Shown: positions 9,425-19,900 of the stretch, in pieces
Numbering within the stretch: the stretch's first letter is position 1
Layout of the letters: each line of letters starts with the position of its first letter
Origin: an uncultured Bacteroidales bacterium
GTDB taxonomy: Bacteria; Bacteroidota; Bacteroidia; Bacteroidales; Paludibacteraceae
Length of the DNA: 64,000 nt
Reading direction: 5' to 3'
Assembly: GCA_900319035.1 (NCBI GenBank)
Contig: ONMU01000002.1
Coordinates: 36,160-100,159, forward strand
Notes under the pieces: model-generated
What the model was told of the DNA's origin: nothing
The model's input: the letters and a program-made list of their open reading frames with translations, nothing else
The model's database searches: none
Made by a program: the position numbers and the translations under genes

Positions 9425-9456
9425 CAAAGGTACTACAAAAATTGCATATATGCAAA
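9425..9456 (-). promoter_or_regulatory. Promoter for the lipoprotein gene
   Basis: On the minus strand TTTG (9453-9456), 20 nt, TACCTTTG (9425-9432). It belongs to the extended TTTGCATAT...TTTTTGTAGTACC group. Confidence 0.8.
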
Positions 9457-9502
9457 TTTTCGGGTATTTTTCGTTCAATATAATGAAATTTTTAGTCTTA
9501 TT

Positions 9503-9535
9503 CTTGCATATGTGCGGAAAAAGTCGTACCTTTGC
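9503..9535 (+). promoter_or_regulatory. Promoter for the glucosaminidase gene
   Basis: CTTG (9503-9506) extended by CATATGTGC, a 20-nt spacer, then TACCTTTGC (9527-9535). Divergent from the lipoprotein promoter. Confidence 0.8.
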
Positions 9536-9562
9536 ACCATAATTCGTGAAATGAAGTAGATT

Positions 9563-10642
9563 ATGATTAAAAAATGTCTCTTTGCGCTGGTATTGGCGTT
9601 TAGTATGTCTGCCTTCGCGCAGGTACAAAAACAGGCTTATCTGGATTACATCGATCGATGGAAAGGTACTGCTATTCAGCAGCAGGCGGACTACGGTATC
9701 CCCGCTTCTATCACCATGGCTCAGGCGCTCTTGGAGTCCGCTGCCGGAAAGAGCGAGTTAGCAGTCAATGCCAAGAACCATTTCGGTATCAAGTGTACGA
9801 GCGAATGGTTTGGCGGCGTCTATTACTACGACGATGACAGCAAAGGGGAGTGTTTCCGTCAGTACTACGATGCAGCCGAGAGTTTCAAGGATCACTCGGA
9901 GTTCCTCAAACGTCCGCGATATACGACCTGTTTTGAGATTGCGATAGAGGACTATGAGGGCTGGGCTTACAGGTTGCGTCAGTGCGGCTATGCGACCGAC
10001 CCGCTGTATGCCTCTAAGCTCATCAAGCTCATCGAGGACTATCGTCTGGATACCTTAGCAGTCGGTGTGAAGCCGATCGTGCCCGCGGCTATGGTAGCCG
10101 GAGGTGCAGCCGAAGGGGCAGCAGAGGTCACCGAAGAGGCAGAGACACCGAAACCCGCTAAACGTCCGCTCAAAGCATCGGTGGTGCGCAAGTCGGAGCC
10201 GATCATGGTCATCAACAACGATCCCGAACCGCCGTATGTAGAGCCGCTGACGGCGAAGCAGGAGAGGGATAGTTTTCTGCTGATGCACCCCAAAAAGAAA
10301 TGCAACGGTGTGAGCTACGTCACCGCCAAAGAAGGCGATACGTATGCCAATGTGGCGTTCCGTCTGAACGTGCGTGAGCGCGATCTGCGTGAGTACAACG
10401 ACGCCCTCGGACGTGAGTTGCAGAAAGGTGACCGCATCTACCTCTCTGCCAAGAAAGCCACCGGCTCCGAGCCTTTCGTATGGTCGCATACCGGACAGTC
10501 CGTTTGGCAGTTGAGCCAAGAGAACGGCGTGCAGTTGGAGTCCATACAGAAACTCAACGGGCTGGATGTCAACATCCGAACTTTCCGTACACGGCAGAAG
10601 ATCTATCTGAAGAAAGTGAAGGAAGAGGCGGTGTATCATTAA
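9563..10642 (+). CDS. Secreted N-acetylglucosaminidase (GH73-like) with C-terminal LysM modules
   Basis: 359 residues: signal peptide (MIKKCLFALVLAFSMSAFAQ), then a glucosaminidase domain (about 25-160) with the hallmark ITMAQALLESAAGKSELA, AKNHFGIKC and a YATDPLYASKLIKLIEDY end, expected to cleave beta-1,4 bonds of peptidoglycan glycan strands. An Ala/Glu-rich linker follows (about 170-230), then two LysM-like modules (about 265-310, YVTAKEGDTYANVAF; about 310-355). It acts in the periplasm or at the cell surface in wall remodelling. Single gene with its own promoter. Confidence 0.9.
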   Translation: MIKKCLFALVLAFSMSAFAQVQKQAYLDYIDRWKGTAIQQQADYGIPASITMAQALLESAAGKSELAVNAKNHFGIKCTSEWFGGVYYYDDDSKGECFRQYYDAAESFKDHSEFLKRPRYTTCFEIAIEDYEGWAYRLRQCGYATDPLYASKLIKLIEDYRLDTLAVGVKPIVPAAMVAGGAAEGAAEVTEEAETPKPAKRPLKASVVRKSEPIMVINNDPEPPYVEPLTAKQERDSFLLMHPKKKCNGVSYVTAKEGDTYANVAFRLNVRERDLREYNDALGRELQKGDRIYLSAKKATGSEPFVWSHTGQSVWQLSQENGVQLESIQKLNGLDVNIRTFRTRQKIYLKKVKEEAVYH

Positions 10643-10701
10643 AAGTTGAGTGTTGAGAGTTGAGTGTTGAGTGTTGTTTAGTGTTGAGAGGTTAGAGTTT
10701 A
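10643..10701. repeat. TTGAGTG heptamer repeat
   Basis: About seven TTGAGTG/TTGAGAG-like units fill the gap before the DUF721 gene. Confidence 0.85.
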
Positions 10702-10716
10702 GTGAAAGGCGAGGCG

Positions 10717-10992
10717 ATGTCGATATCTCAGGCGCTGGTGGCGTACATCCGTGAGAGCGGTTTGGAGCAGTCGGTGCTGGATGTCCAGATAGAAGAGGTG
10801 TGGCCGAAGGTCATGGGCGAGACCGTCCGGAAACTCACGCGCAGCGTGGAGGTTCGGGACGGTGTCTTGTATGTCCGCGTCAACTCCGCCGCACTCAAGA
10901 CCCAGCTCTTCGAGAACCGCTTCGAGCTCATCCGCAAACTCAACGAAGCCGTCGGTGCGCCGGCACTCAAAGATTGTCGAATACTGGGTTAG
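10717..10992 (+). CDS. DUF721 / DciA-like protein
   Basis: About 91 residues (96 if the GTG at 10702 is used; the ATG at 10717 has AAGGCGAGG just upstream). The pattern VWPKVMGETVRKLTRSVEV and LYVRVNSAALKTQLFENRFELIRKLN matches the DUF721 family, whose studied members (DciA) help load the replicative helicase DnaB. The ending (CRILG) is typical. It precedes mutS2 across a repeat block, so the two could form a replication/recombination pair. The assignment to a helicase-loading role is by family only. Confidence 0.82.
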   Translation: MSISQALVAYIRESGLEQSVLDVQIEEVWPKVMGETVRKLTRSVEVRDGVLYVRVNSAALKTQLFENRFELIRKLNEAVGAPALKDCRILG

Positions 10993-11001
10993 TCGTTACA
11001 T

Positions 11002-11100
11002 CATACATCTTACATCTTACATTTTTAAATCATACATACATCTTACATCTTACATTTTTAAATCATACATACATCTTACATCTTACATTTTTAAATCATA
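11002..11100. repeat. Three exact tandem copies of a 33-bp unit
   Basis: The unit (CATACATCTTACATCTTACA + TTTTTAAATCATA) is repeated at 11002, 11035 and 11068. It contains ATCTTAC heptamers, also used at 38944, so larger repeats appear to grow from the heptamers. Confidence 0.95.
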
Positions 11101-11106
11101 CATCCT

Positions 11107-13437
11107 TTGTTTTATCCCTCTAACATAGAATCGAAGATTGACTTCACGGTGATACGTGAAGAGTTGGTGCGTCGGTGTGCGTCGTCCTTAGGCCGCGAGC
11201 GGGTAGAGGCGATGCAGATGGAGACCGAGTATGAGAAGGTGCAGCATATGTTGCTGCTCACCGATCAGATGCGTCAGGTGCAAGCCGACCCGATGCTGAG
11301 TTTCCCGCGCGGCGAGATACGCGACATGCGCGAGGCGGTGGCACGTATCCGCATCGAAGGGCTGTTCCTCGACGAGGCGGAGTTGGACGACCTGCGCAAG
11401 ACCCTCTCGTACGCCGTAGAGGTGGAGCAGTTCTTCGGTTCGCTTGATGAACTCAAGTACCCGCTATTAAAGGGATTAGGCGGCATAGGCGCTTTCGGAA
11501 ACCTCGGGAACATCGTTCGTGAGATAGACCGGATCTTGGATCGTTACGGCAAACTGGCAGATCATGCTTCGCCCGAGTTAGCGCGTATCCGTCGTGAGAT
11601 AAGCAACCTGCAGGGCAGCGTCGGACGCACGTTGGCGGCTATCCTCAGGCAAGCCAAGACCGACGGTTTGGTCGATTCGGACGCTACACCGACCCTCCGT
11701 GAGGGCAGGCTCGTGATACCCGTTCCGCCCGGCTACAAACGCAAGATAGGCGGTATCGTACACGATGAGTCGGCTACCGGCAAGACCGTCTATATCGAAC
11801 CGCAACAGGTGGTGGACGCCAATAATCATATCCGTGAGTTAGAGGGTGCAGAGCGTCGGGAGAGAGTGCGTATCCTGCAAGCTATCACCGCCCTTCTGCG
11901 ACCCGAGACGGAGTCAATCCTCGCCAGCCAGAAGATGCTTGCGGAGGTCGATTTCCTCAATGCCAAAGTGTCGCTGGCTCAGACCCTTCATGCGATCCGT
12001 CCGGAGCTGCTGAACGAGCCGTTGTTGGAGTGGTCGGAAGCCCGTCATCCGGTCTTGTGGCTCCATTATGCGCCGCAAGGCAAGACCGTCGTGCCGCTCT
12101 CGATCCGTCTGCAAGCCGACAAGAACCATGTGCTCGTCATCTCCGGTCCCAATGCGGGCGGTAAGTCCGTGTGCCTCAAGACCATTGCCTTGCTGCAATA
12201 CATGCTCCAATGCGGTCTGCTGGTTCCCGTAGCGGAGCAGAGCAGGGCAGGGCTCTTTGACCAACTGATGATCGACATCGGCGACGAGCAATCGATACAG
12301 GACGAGCTCTCTACCTACTCGTCTCACCTGCGTAACATGCGTGCTTTCCTGCGTCAGGCGGACGAACGCACGCTCATCCTCATCGATGAGATGGGAACGG
12401 GTACCGAACCGCTGATAGGCGGAGCGATAGCAGAGGCTATCCTGCGCGAGTTGGTGCAGCGCGGTGTCTTCGGTATCATCACAACGCACTATACGAACCT
12501 CAAGCATTTTGCGGAGCAGACCCCCGGTGTCATCAACGGCGCGATGCTCTATGACCGAGGGGCGATGCGTCCGCTCTTCCAGCTCTCCATCGGGCAAGCC
12601 GGTAGCTCGTTTGCTATCGAGATAGCGCGTCAGATAGGTCTGGGCGAAGAGATCATCCGGTATGCTACCGACCTCGTGGGCGAGGAGCATATCGACTACG
12701 ACAAACAGCTCCAAGACATCGCTCGGGACAAACGTTATTGGGAGAACAAACGGCAGGCTATCCGTCAGAAAGAGAAAGTCCTCGAAGAGCGTATCGCCCA
12801 ATACGAGGAACAGATGAGCGGCATCAAAGCCAAGAAGAAAGAGATCCTCGACGAAGCCAAACAGCAGGCAGCCGACCTCTTGCAGCAATCGAACGCCACC
12901 ATCGAGCGTACGATCCGTGAGATCAAAGAAGCGAAAGCTGAGAAGCTCAAGACCAAAGAGGCGCGTCAGAAAGTAGAAGCCCTCAAGGAGAAAGTGAACG
13001 GCACTCCCAAGAAAGACCGCCCTCAGGATAAGCCTAAGACCGATTCGCCGAAAGCGCCGAAGGTGCTGCGCGATTTCTCGGACTTGCGCAAACTCAGCAA
13101 GTCGATGTCTTCTGCACCGGAGAGTAAGAGCAACGTCTCTGTCCGCTCGACCGTTCGGCAACGCACCCTCTCTTTCGAACGCACGCTTGACCTGCGGGGT
13201 TACCGCGCAGACGAGGCCTTGGAGAAACTGATTGCGTACATGGACGATGCGCTGATGGTCGGAGCAGGCGAGGTCACTATCCTGCACGGTACCGGAACCG
13301 GTGCGCTCAAGCAACTGACGCGGGAGTACCTCAACGACCTCAACCGTCTTCGCCGTAAACGCGGACAGGTACCGCTCGACTTCGGGGACGGCGATGTCAA
13401 CCACGGCGGAGCAGGTCTCACCGTCGTGCAACTCTGA
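11107..13437 (+). CDS. mutS2: MutS2 family ATPase/endonuclease
   Basis: 776 residues. The order is: MutS-like clamp region, Walker A (SGPNAGGKS, about residue 348), Walker B (LILIDEMGTGTEP, about 422), TTHYTNLK switch, a long coiled coil (about 510-650, Lys/Glu-rich), and a C-terminal Smr domain with LDLRGYRADEALEKL and HGTGTGAL. MutS2 proteins act in suppression of recombination or in ribosome-collision rescue depending on the species. The TTG at 11107 is chosen as start because the in-frame stop lies just upstream and the family begins M-[IF]-YPxNxExK. The start sits immediately after the 33-bp repeats; no clear Shine-Dalgarno site is seen. Confidence 0.93.
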   Translation: MFYPSNIESKIDFTVIREELVRRCASSLGRERVEAMQMETEYEKVQHMLLLTDQMRQVQADPMLSFPRGEIRDMREAVARIRIEGLFLDEAELDDLRKTLSYAVEVEQFFGSLDELKYPLLKGLGGIGAFGNLGNIVREIDRILDRYGKLADHASPELARIRREISNLQGSVGRTLAAILRQAKTDGLVDSDATPTLREGRLVIPVPPGYKRKIGGIVHDESATGKTVYIEPQQVVDANNHIRELEGAERRERVRILQAITALLRPETESILASQKMLAEVDFLNAKVSLAQTLHAIRPELLNEPLLEWSEARHPVLWLHYAPQGKTVVPLSIRLQADKNHVLVISGPNAGGKSVCLKTIALLQYMLQCGLLVPVAEQSRAGLFDQLMIDIGDEQSIQDELSTYSSHLRNMRAFLRQADERTLILIDEMGTGTEPLIGGAIAEAILRELVQRGVFGIITTHYTNLKHFAEQTPGVINGAMLYDRGAMRPLFQLSIGQAGSSFAIEIARQIGLGEEIIRYATDLVGEEHIDYDKQLQDIARDKRYWENKRQAIRQKEKVLEERIAQYEEQMSGIKAKKKEILDEAKQQAADLLQQSNATIERTIREIKEAKAEKLKTKEARQKVEALKEKVNGTPKKDRPQDKPKTDSPKAPKVLRDFSDLRKLSKSMSSAPESKSNVSVRSTVRQRTLSFERTLDLRGYRADEALEKLIAYMDDALMVGAGEVTILHGTGTGALKQLTREYLNDLNRLRRKRGQVPLDFGDGDVNHGGAGLTVVQL

Positions 13438-13449
13438 TTCTTTTACTCG

Positions 13450-13965
13450 TCAGCAGTGTTTAATGATGTAATAGGGAATATCCAGCGCTTGGATCTCGGA
13501 TTCGTAGCGTTGGAAGAGCTCTTGGCGTATCTCGTCCGAACCATTGGAACGGGCAGGGTCGGGCACCCAAGGTAGATCAGGGTACGTCAGCAGATAGACG
13601 TCCATCGGGTATTGCCGGATCGCCTCTTCAAACCAAACCGGCACTTTCCCAAACGCATAATCGAACCACACTTTCGTTACGATCAGCTCGGTGTCGAAGA
13701 AGACCACTTCGCTGTTAGACCGCTGCGCTGACAGAGTACAGACCGGCTTCGCCTGACAGACCGCTTCGCTGTAAGACTTGATCTGCTCTATCTGGTAGCG
13801 GGCGATCTCGCAGAGCTCGTCGAAAGAGACCTCGGTCGTCCCTTTCTGCTCCACGTACGTACGCGCATACTCAGGCACGTACGTTCCTTTATATCTTTTC
13901 GCGAGATAGCGGGCTAATGAACTCTTACCCGTTGACTCCGGTCCTATGATACCGACTTTGTACAT
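13450..13965 (-). CDS. NadR-like P-loop kinase (ribosylnicotinamide kinase-type ATPase)
   Basis: 171 residues with a Walker A motif at the N terminus (GIIGPESTGKSSLARYLA), a VPEYARTYVE segment and FFDTELIVTKVW, closely resembling the C-terminal kinase domain of NadR, which phosphorylates nicotinamide riboside in NAD salvage. The adenylyltransferase half of NadR is absent, as in other stand-alone Bacteroidota proteins of this type. It is 6 bp downstream of sprA on the same strand and may be read from the same transcript. Confidence 0.8.
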   Translation of the reverse strand: MYKVGIIGPESTGKSSLARYLAKRYKGTYVPEYARTYVEQKGTTEVSFDELCEIARYQIEQIKSYSEAVCQAKPVCTLSAQRSNSEVVFFDTELIVTKVWFDYAFGKVPVWFEEAIRQYPMDVYLLTYPDLPWVPDPARSNGSDEIRQELFQRYESEIQALDIPYYIIKHC

Positions 13966-13971
13966 TGTGAA

Positions 13972-16900
13972 TTAACGTGTCAGCATCAGCTTGATGTTAA
14001 TACCCACATTATCCACCTTGACGGGGTACGAGGACGAGATAAGCGGTGTGGTACCTTGGTGGTCATAGAAGAGCTGGATGTTGATCTTCTGACTTAGGAC
14101 GTAGTCCGCTGAGATCTTCACAGCGAAGACGCGGTTTCCGGACGAAGCCTGCGTGATACCCTCTTCGATCTTACGGAGGAGCATCTTCACATCCTTATAG
14201 GAGAAGTCCACTTGGAGCTTGAGGTCATTGCTTACTTTCTTCTGCGCACCGTCTTTGCGTTTGGTGATGAAGCTGAGGTTCTTGATGGTATAACCACCAC
14301 CGATGACGAACTCGTTGGTATGACCTTCGGTCAGTTGGACAGAGGTCACGTTGAGCGTGAGGTTACGCTGCTTGCGGTACTCGGCTTTGAGATTGAGCGA
14401 GTTCTTCATCGTCAGGTTCAGACCGATGAGCGGCGAGAAAGCTTCCGTCAGCGACACATTGCTGATGTCGTACGCCGACGAAGGACGAGGCATGTCGGTC
14501 GTCACATCGCGTACGAAACCGACCTGTTTGTTCTTATCATCTACACCGACCCACGTAGAGTAGCTGCCGAACGAACCGATCGCGTACTTACAGGTATAAG
14601 CGTGCGTCAGGGTCACGGATTTGAAATGATCTTTCATCCACGGCAGACGACCCAAACCGTCAAAGGTCACCGACCAGTTCGGCAGGATATTAAGGATGCC
14701 GAGGAACGGATTGAGACCTATCTTGCTCGGACTTCTACCGGTATAAGCCGACAGGAACGCAGGTACGAGCACGTCGGCGGAGTTCTTATTGATACGTCCG
14801 TGTTTATTGGGGTCGTATTTCGTACCGGGCTGCACCGTTCCTTTGAGGAAGCCTGCATCGGGCAGAGTGACACCCGTGTATTGGTCTTGCACACGATCAG
14901 CAAGCACGTCACGGTTGTTCAGGAAGCGGTCAAAAGCTTTGTTGGCGAAGTTCTCATCCTGTTTGCCGACCTTCATAAACGCCGTTCCGATAGCACATTG
15001 GGTGATGTTAAACGAACCGGTCATGGTCTCCTGCGGATCGCCGTAACTCATGATGATCGAGGTCGAAGTCGCCATGTATCGCTTACCGCTGAGCTGGATC
15101 TTAAAGCCCGGTAGCGGTTCGAGCGTCAGTTTGATATCGAGATCGGAGGTGTGCGCACGGGTAGCAGGCTGAACGACGGTCGTATCGCCGCTGAGCCAGT
15201 TATGCTTCATCGCACGCTCCATCATGTTCTTGGGGATAAATCCGAAGGCGAAGTCAAAACCCGGCGCGTACGCGCCATCCACTCTGCGCTGTCCCATGAA
15301 ACCTGCCTCCGGCATGAAGCCCGAGATGGTCATGGAGTTCGTCTCGCGGTACGTGATCTGCAGACGGCGGATCATCGTTCCGAGGTAAGCGAACATGTCT
15401 CCGGCTATCTGTTTCGGCGTCCGCTCGTTCGGGTCTTTGGTAGTGACGGTGATGATTGCCTGTGCGCAATCCGCTTTCGGCGTGATCGCCACTTTCGTGT
15501 TACCCACAGGACGGAAGGATACCGGCACTGCTTTTCCGGCGGAGTCCGCAACCGACACATTGAGCATCTCGCTGTTCAGACGGTGGGTGATCTCCGTCGC
15601 CTCGCCTTTCTTCAAAGCCACGGTCTGCGTATAAGTCTTGGGCTTGAATGCACGCCGAGCGCCTCCTCTGCCCGAGTATCGTTGCGACATCTGTTTCCAG
15701 TACTTGGATTTGTTGTACCACGTCTCGAAATTAAGACCTCCGTCGATCTGCCACGTCTGCAAACTGCTGACGGTGTTACCGAGGTCTTGACCTTGGGTCG
15801 TAGATGCCGTACGGGTCCAGTTATAGTTCGCACTATAGGAAGCGTTAGCGGTCAACGCATCGAGATACGGGATGCGGTTGAACGGCACGTTCCAGCTCGC
15901 GGTGAAGATCTGTTGGTACGAATACGGCTTACCGAAACGGGAGAGCGAACGCTGGATCGTATCTTTCCAAGCCTCGTATTTATCGTGGTTGAACTCCGGA
16001 TCGAAGTACTTGTTCTTCAGGATCTCCGGCGTGTATTTACCTTCATCGATGATCGCGTTATAGGCGGATTGGAAGCTGAACTTCATGTTCTTGGTCAGGT
16101 CGTACTTGATATCGACATTACGATCCCATGTGAAGTCCTTGCTATACGTCAGATCGCGGTCCGGGTCAAACTCCAAGTTATTGGTCAGATCGCGCATCTT
16201 CATATGGCTGAAGGTACGGTGCATGTTCGTGTTGAACGACCATGATTGCGGCAGGTAGTAGAAGTTCAACTCCTTGAGTGCCTTTATTTTCTGCACTTTC
16301 TCCACCTTGCTGAACGGCTCCCACGGCTTCGGGTTGAAGTTATAAGCGTACTGGAAGCTTCCCTTATGGTCGGTCGTGTAGTTGGTCTCCAACTCCGGTG
16401 AGTGTTCGGACTGTTTGTTGTACGAAGCCGAGATACTGAAGTTAGCGGGATCCACGAACAAGTCGCGTTTCTTGGTGTAGTGGTGGTTCACCTTGAGGTT
16501 GCTTACCGAGAACGAGGTGGACTCATGGACCGTCTGCACGAGGTTCTTGATGGAGTCGCGTTCTGACTTCGTCTCGTATGTGCTGAGTGTCTCTTTGAGC
16601 TTGACATCGGTATCCAGCGGGTCGTACTCAGGGCTGATGACCTCTTTGCTGTACGCTACATAGAGCGGCATCTGAACCTTCGCTTTCTCCGGCAACAGAC
16701 GACCTGCCTCCAACGCCGCACTCACGGACAACTGATAGAAATTGTCCATGTTACGATCCATCACGTTCGCTTCTATCGAACCGTAACCGGCGGTCTCCAA
16801 CTGTCCGGCTACGTTCACCTGTGCGATGTCGCTGATCGCCAACGAAGCGTTGGCCATCGCTGCCACACCACCTTTCTCGTTGAACTGACTGAGCCGTAAC

Positions 16901-19900
16901 TCGTTCACCCAGACCTCACCGCTGGCATCATGCTGACCGTTGTTACGCACACCGATCATGATCGTCTCGATCTCCTCCAAGGTCGGGTTACCCAATACCG
17001 TGATCTTGTTCATCGGCTTGTCGTTATCCACGTCGTATGTCACGTACGGGATCGTGTTTCCGACACCTTGGTTACCCGCTCTCTTGGCTTTGTTACGCGC
17101 GGTCTTAGCGTCCGTGAAGACCTTCAGCGGGAAGTCGAACATGTTATCCTCGGGCCAAACGATCTTACGGTCGTTCTCCGAGTCGTTGTTATAAAGCCCC
17201 GGAGGCGTCAGATGCAGCGGGATCTCGTATTCGTAGTAGTTGTTCTTGAGGTCGGTACCCATACGGATGAAGCAGGTCAGATCGCCGTCACGGAGGTTCG
17301 GATCGAGCTCGCTAAGCCGCTCGGCGTGAACGAACATCTGCAACTTCTTGTATTGGCGCATATCGTACGCGGTATTCTTATAGATCGCGCGCGCGTCGTG
17401 CGGACTGAGGTTGTTCACCCGCATGACCATCGCTTGCTCGTTCTGAGCAATGAGCTGAGCCTGTCCCGGGTCGGTCTGACGACTCACACCCGGAGGCAGT
17501 ACGTAGTTGATCGGCTGACGAGTACTGTTCTCCTCGATATTCAGGGTCTGCACGTCAATCGAAGCACCCGGGTTCGTCGGAGTGCCGACCGGCGCTAAGT
17601 CACGCGTGTACTGTCTCCATTCGCCTCGTACGAGATCCATCGTAGCAAAACGCAGGAAGGTCTCATGCTCGAAGCCCGTCAGGTACAGACGCATGAAACG
17701 GATCGATTTCCAGTTACGGATACCGCCGCGTTTCTGAACCGTAGCGCTGTCACCACGAAGAGGTATCTTGAACTGATACCATGTCACATCGACCGTCTCG
17801 CCGTTACGAAGCGTCACTTGGCGCACTTTCTTCTCCGTGATATGCTGCCGTCCGACCTCCATCATGTCTTTGCGGAGGATGATTTTGTACTCGTAGTATT
17901 TCTCGTACTCGTTGAGTGTGTTATCGAGGTTGATGTCCTCTACATCCGGTGTCAGGGTCGATGCCGTTCCGTAGCTCTCGGTCTCCTGATCCGTGTCCGG
18001 CGAGTTGCCTTGCGTACCGTTATAGTGTTTGTAACGATCCAAGATCGACACCTGTTGGTCATCGAAATCCGAGCCTCGGTAGTAGTGGTAGTTATCACCG
18101 GCAGGGTCGTTGAGCGGAGAGAAACGGTCACGTGTCCAACGGCTGATCACATCCGGCGTGACGATCTTACGCAGCGAGTCCACGTAGCTCTTATAAGCAG
18201 GCCACTGACGCTCCTGATCATCGTTCAGACCGTTCAGACCGACATCCTGACGCTCACGCGAACCGGACTCGTTGCTGAAGGCAGTAACCGAACTGGTGGT
18301 TCGCGGTACACGTCCCCAGAAGGTGTTCTCTACTCGTCCTTCGTCCGCATCGGATACGGGCAGACCGTGCTCGAAGGATTTCTTGCCGTCTCGCAGAATA
18401 TCCTCGCTCACGTCACCTAAGTTGATGTACATCACACCATCGTAGTCATCCGGATGATCGGGGTTCGTATGTCTCGGATCCATGATCCAGAACTGCAGGT
18501 ACTCGATGTTCGCTCGCTCGAAGTCGGTGTTCTCTAACCGTCGCATCATACCGCCCCAACGGTTCTTCGGGTTCTTCAGCTTACCGTCCGGTCCGATCTC
18601 TCCGGCAGACACGTTGTACTGACCGCGCTCTTCAGGATAATAAGCGAGGTTCAGAACCGGCAACTTCGTATCTACGTTGCTGGCTTCCTGTTTGTTGGGG
18701 TAGATCTCTTCCTGATAGACGATACGCGTACGGTGGTCGCTGAGAGCTGCAAGGTCATTACGGATATGATCCGGCGTGTTCGTCTGCGGATAGCCGAAGA
18801 TAGGATCAACGGCGTACCAAGCTAACAGCGCGCGGTTCTTGTTATAAGCCGCGGTATCGTGCGTCAAGTGGATCTGCGCTTCCGGCATCACCGAAGGCGT
18901 AGAAGCCAAGAACCAGTAATTAGGATAGTGAACGTCTATGTTCGTGGTTGTACTCTCGAAATCATCAATATACGCAGTTCCTGTACTACCCACATCACGT
19001 GTGTGACCCGGGATGAGGTGTGCGAACTCAGCGTTGATAGAGAAGGTCGAAGGAGCCGTTGCGGTGATCCAAGGGATCTTATCAATCGCGTTGGTGAGCC
19101 ACTGCAGCTCGGTCTTCCAGCTCGCGTTCAGACCCCAGACGGTGTTCGCCAGCGGCTCCGAACCCATATTCACTTTCGTCGTCAACGGACGCTCACGAAG
19201 GTGCATGATCGTTCCGCCGATGACCAGATCCTTGCTGAACTCATATTCCAGATGCGCACCGAACAGCGACTTACGTTGCATCGAGAACGTGCTCTGGTTC
19301 TCCAACTTCACATCCACGTTCGTTCCCGACTCCAAGATCGAGGTGTTGAGGATCGTCACCGTTCCCATGGTGTAATCGACCGTATAATCGACGTTCTCAA
19401 TGAGGGTAGCACCTCCGGCGGTCACCGTCACGCTACCTCGCGGTACGTTCATTGCGTTCAGGCGGATCTCGCTGCTGTTGGTACCTTTGTACTTACCGGT
19501 CAAGCGGAACTTATTCTTCTCACTCATCTCTTGTGCTACCACCAAGGTCGAGTCGTACAACTCTTGGAAACAGTATTTGGAGGTCAGCGCAGGGTCGTTG
19601 CCTAAAGCGTTGGCTAAGTGGCTACCGAACGGCTCCAAGACAGGGAAGATGATCTTACCCGTGCTTGCCTGTATCGTGATGCCCTCCAAGAAGTCGAATC
19701 GTCCATCGGGACTCACGTTGTGCTTCTGATCCAAACGGTCGAGGTTCATCACACGGATGAGCTGCTTGCCGTTGATCGGTCCTTCGGCAAGGTATTGCAT
19801 GTCGGTGCCCACCGAGTCGTTACGATACGTCACATACAGCTCGAACTTATCGGCATTGATGCTCGTAGCGCCTAAGGCGTAGATATTCTTCAGCATCAGG

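Noticed and set aside
11914-13431. 505-codon minus-strand ORF opposite mutS2
   Set aside because: Mirror of a long gene with strong codon bias; Arg/Leu/Asp/Val-rich translation without motifs.
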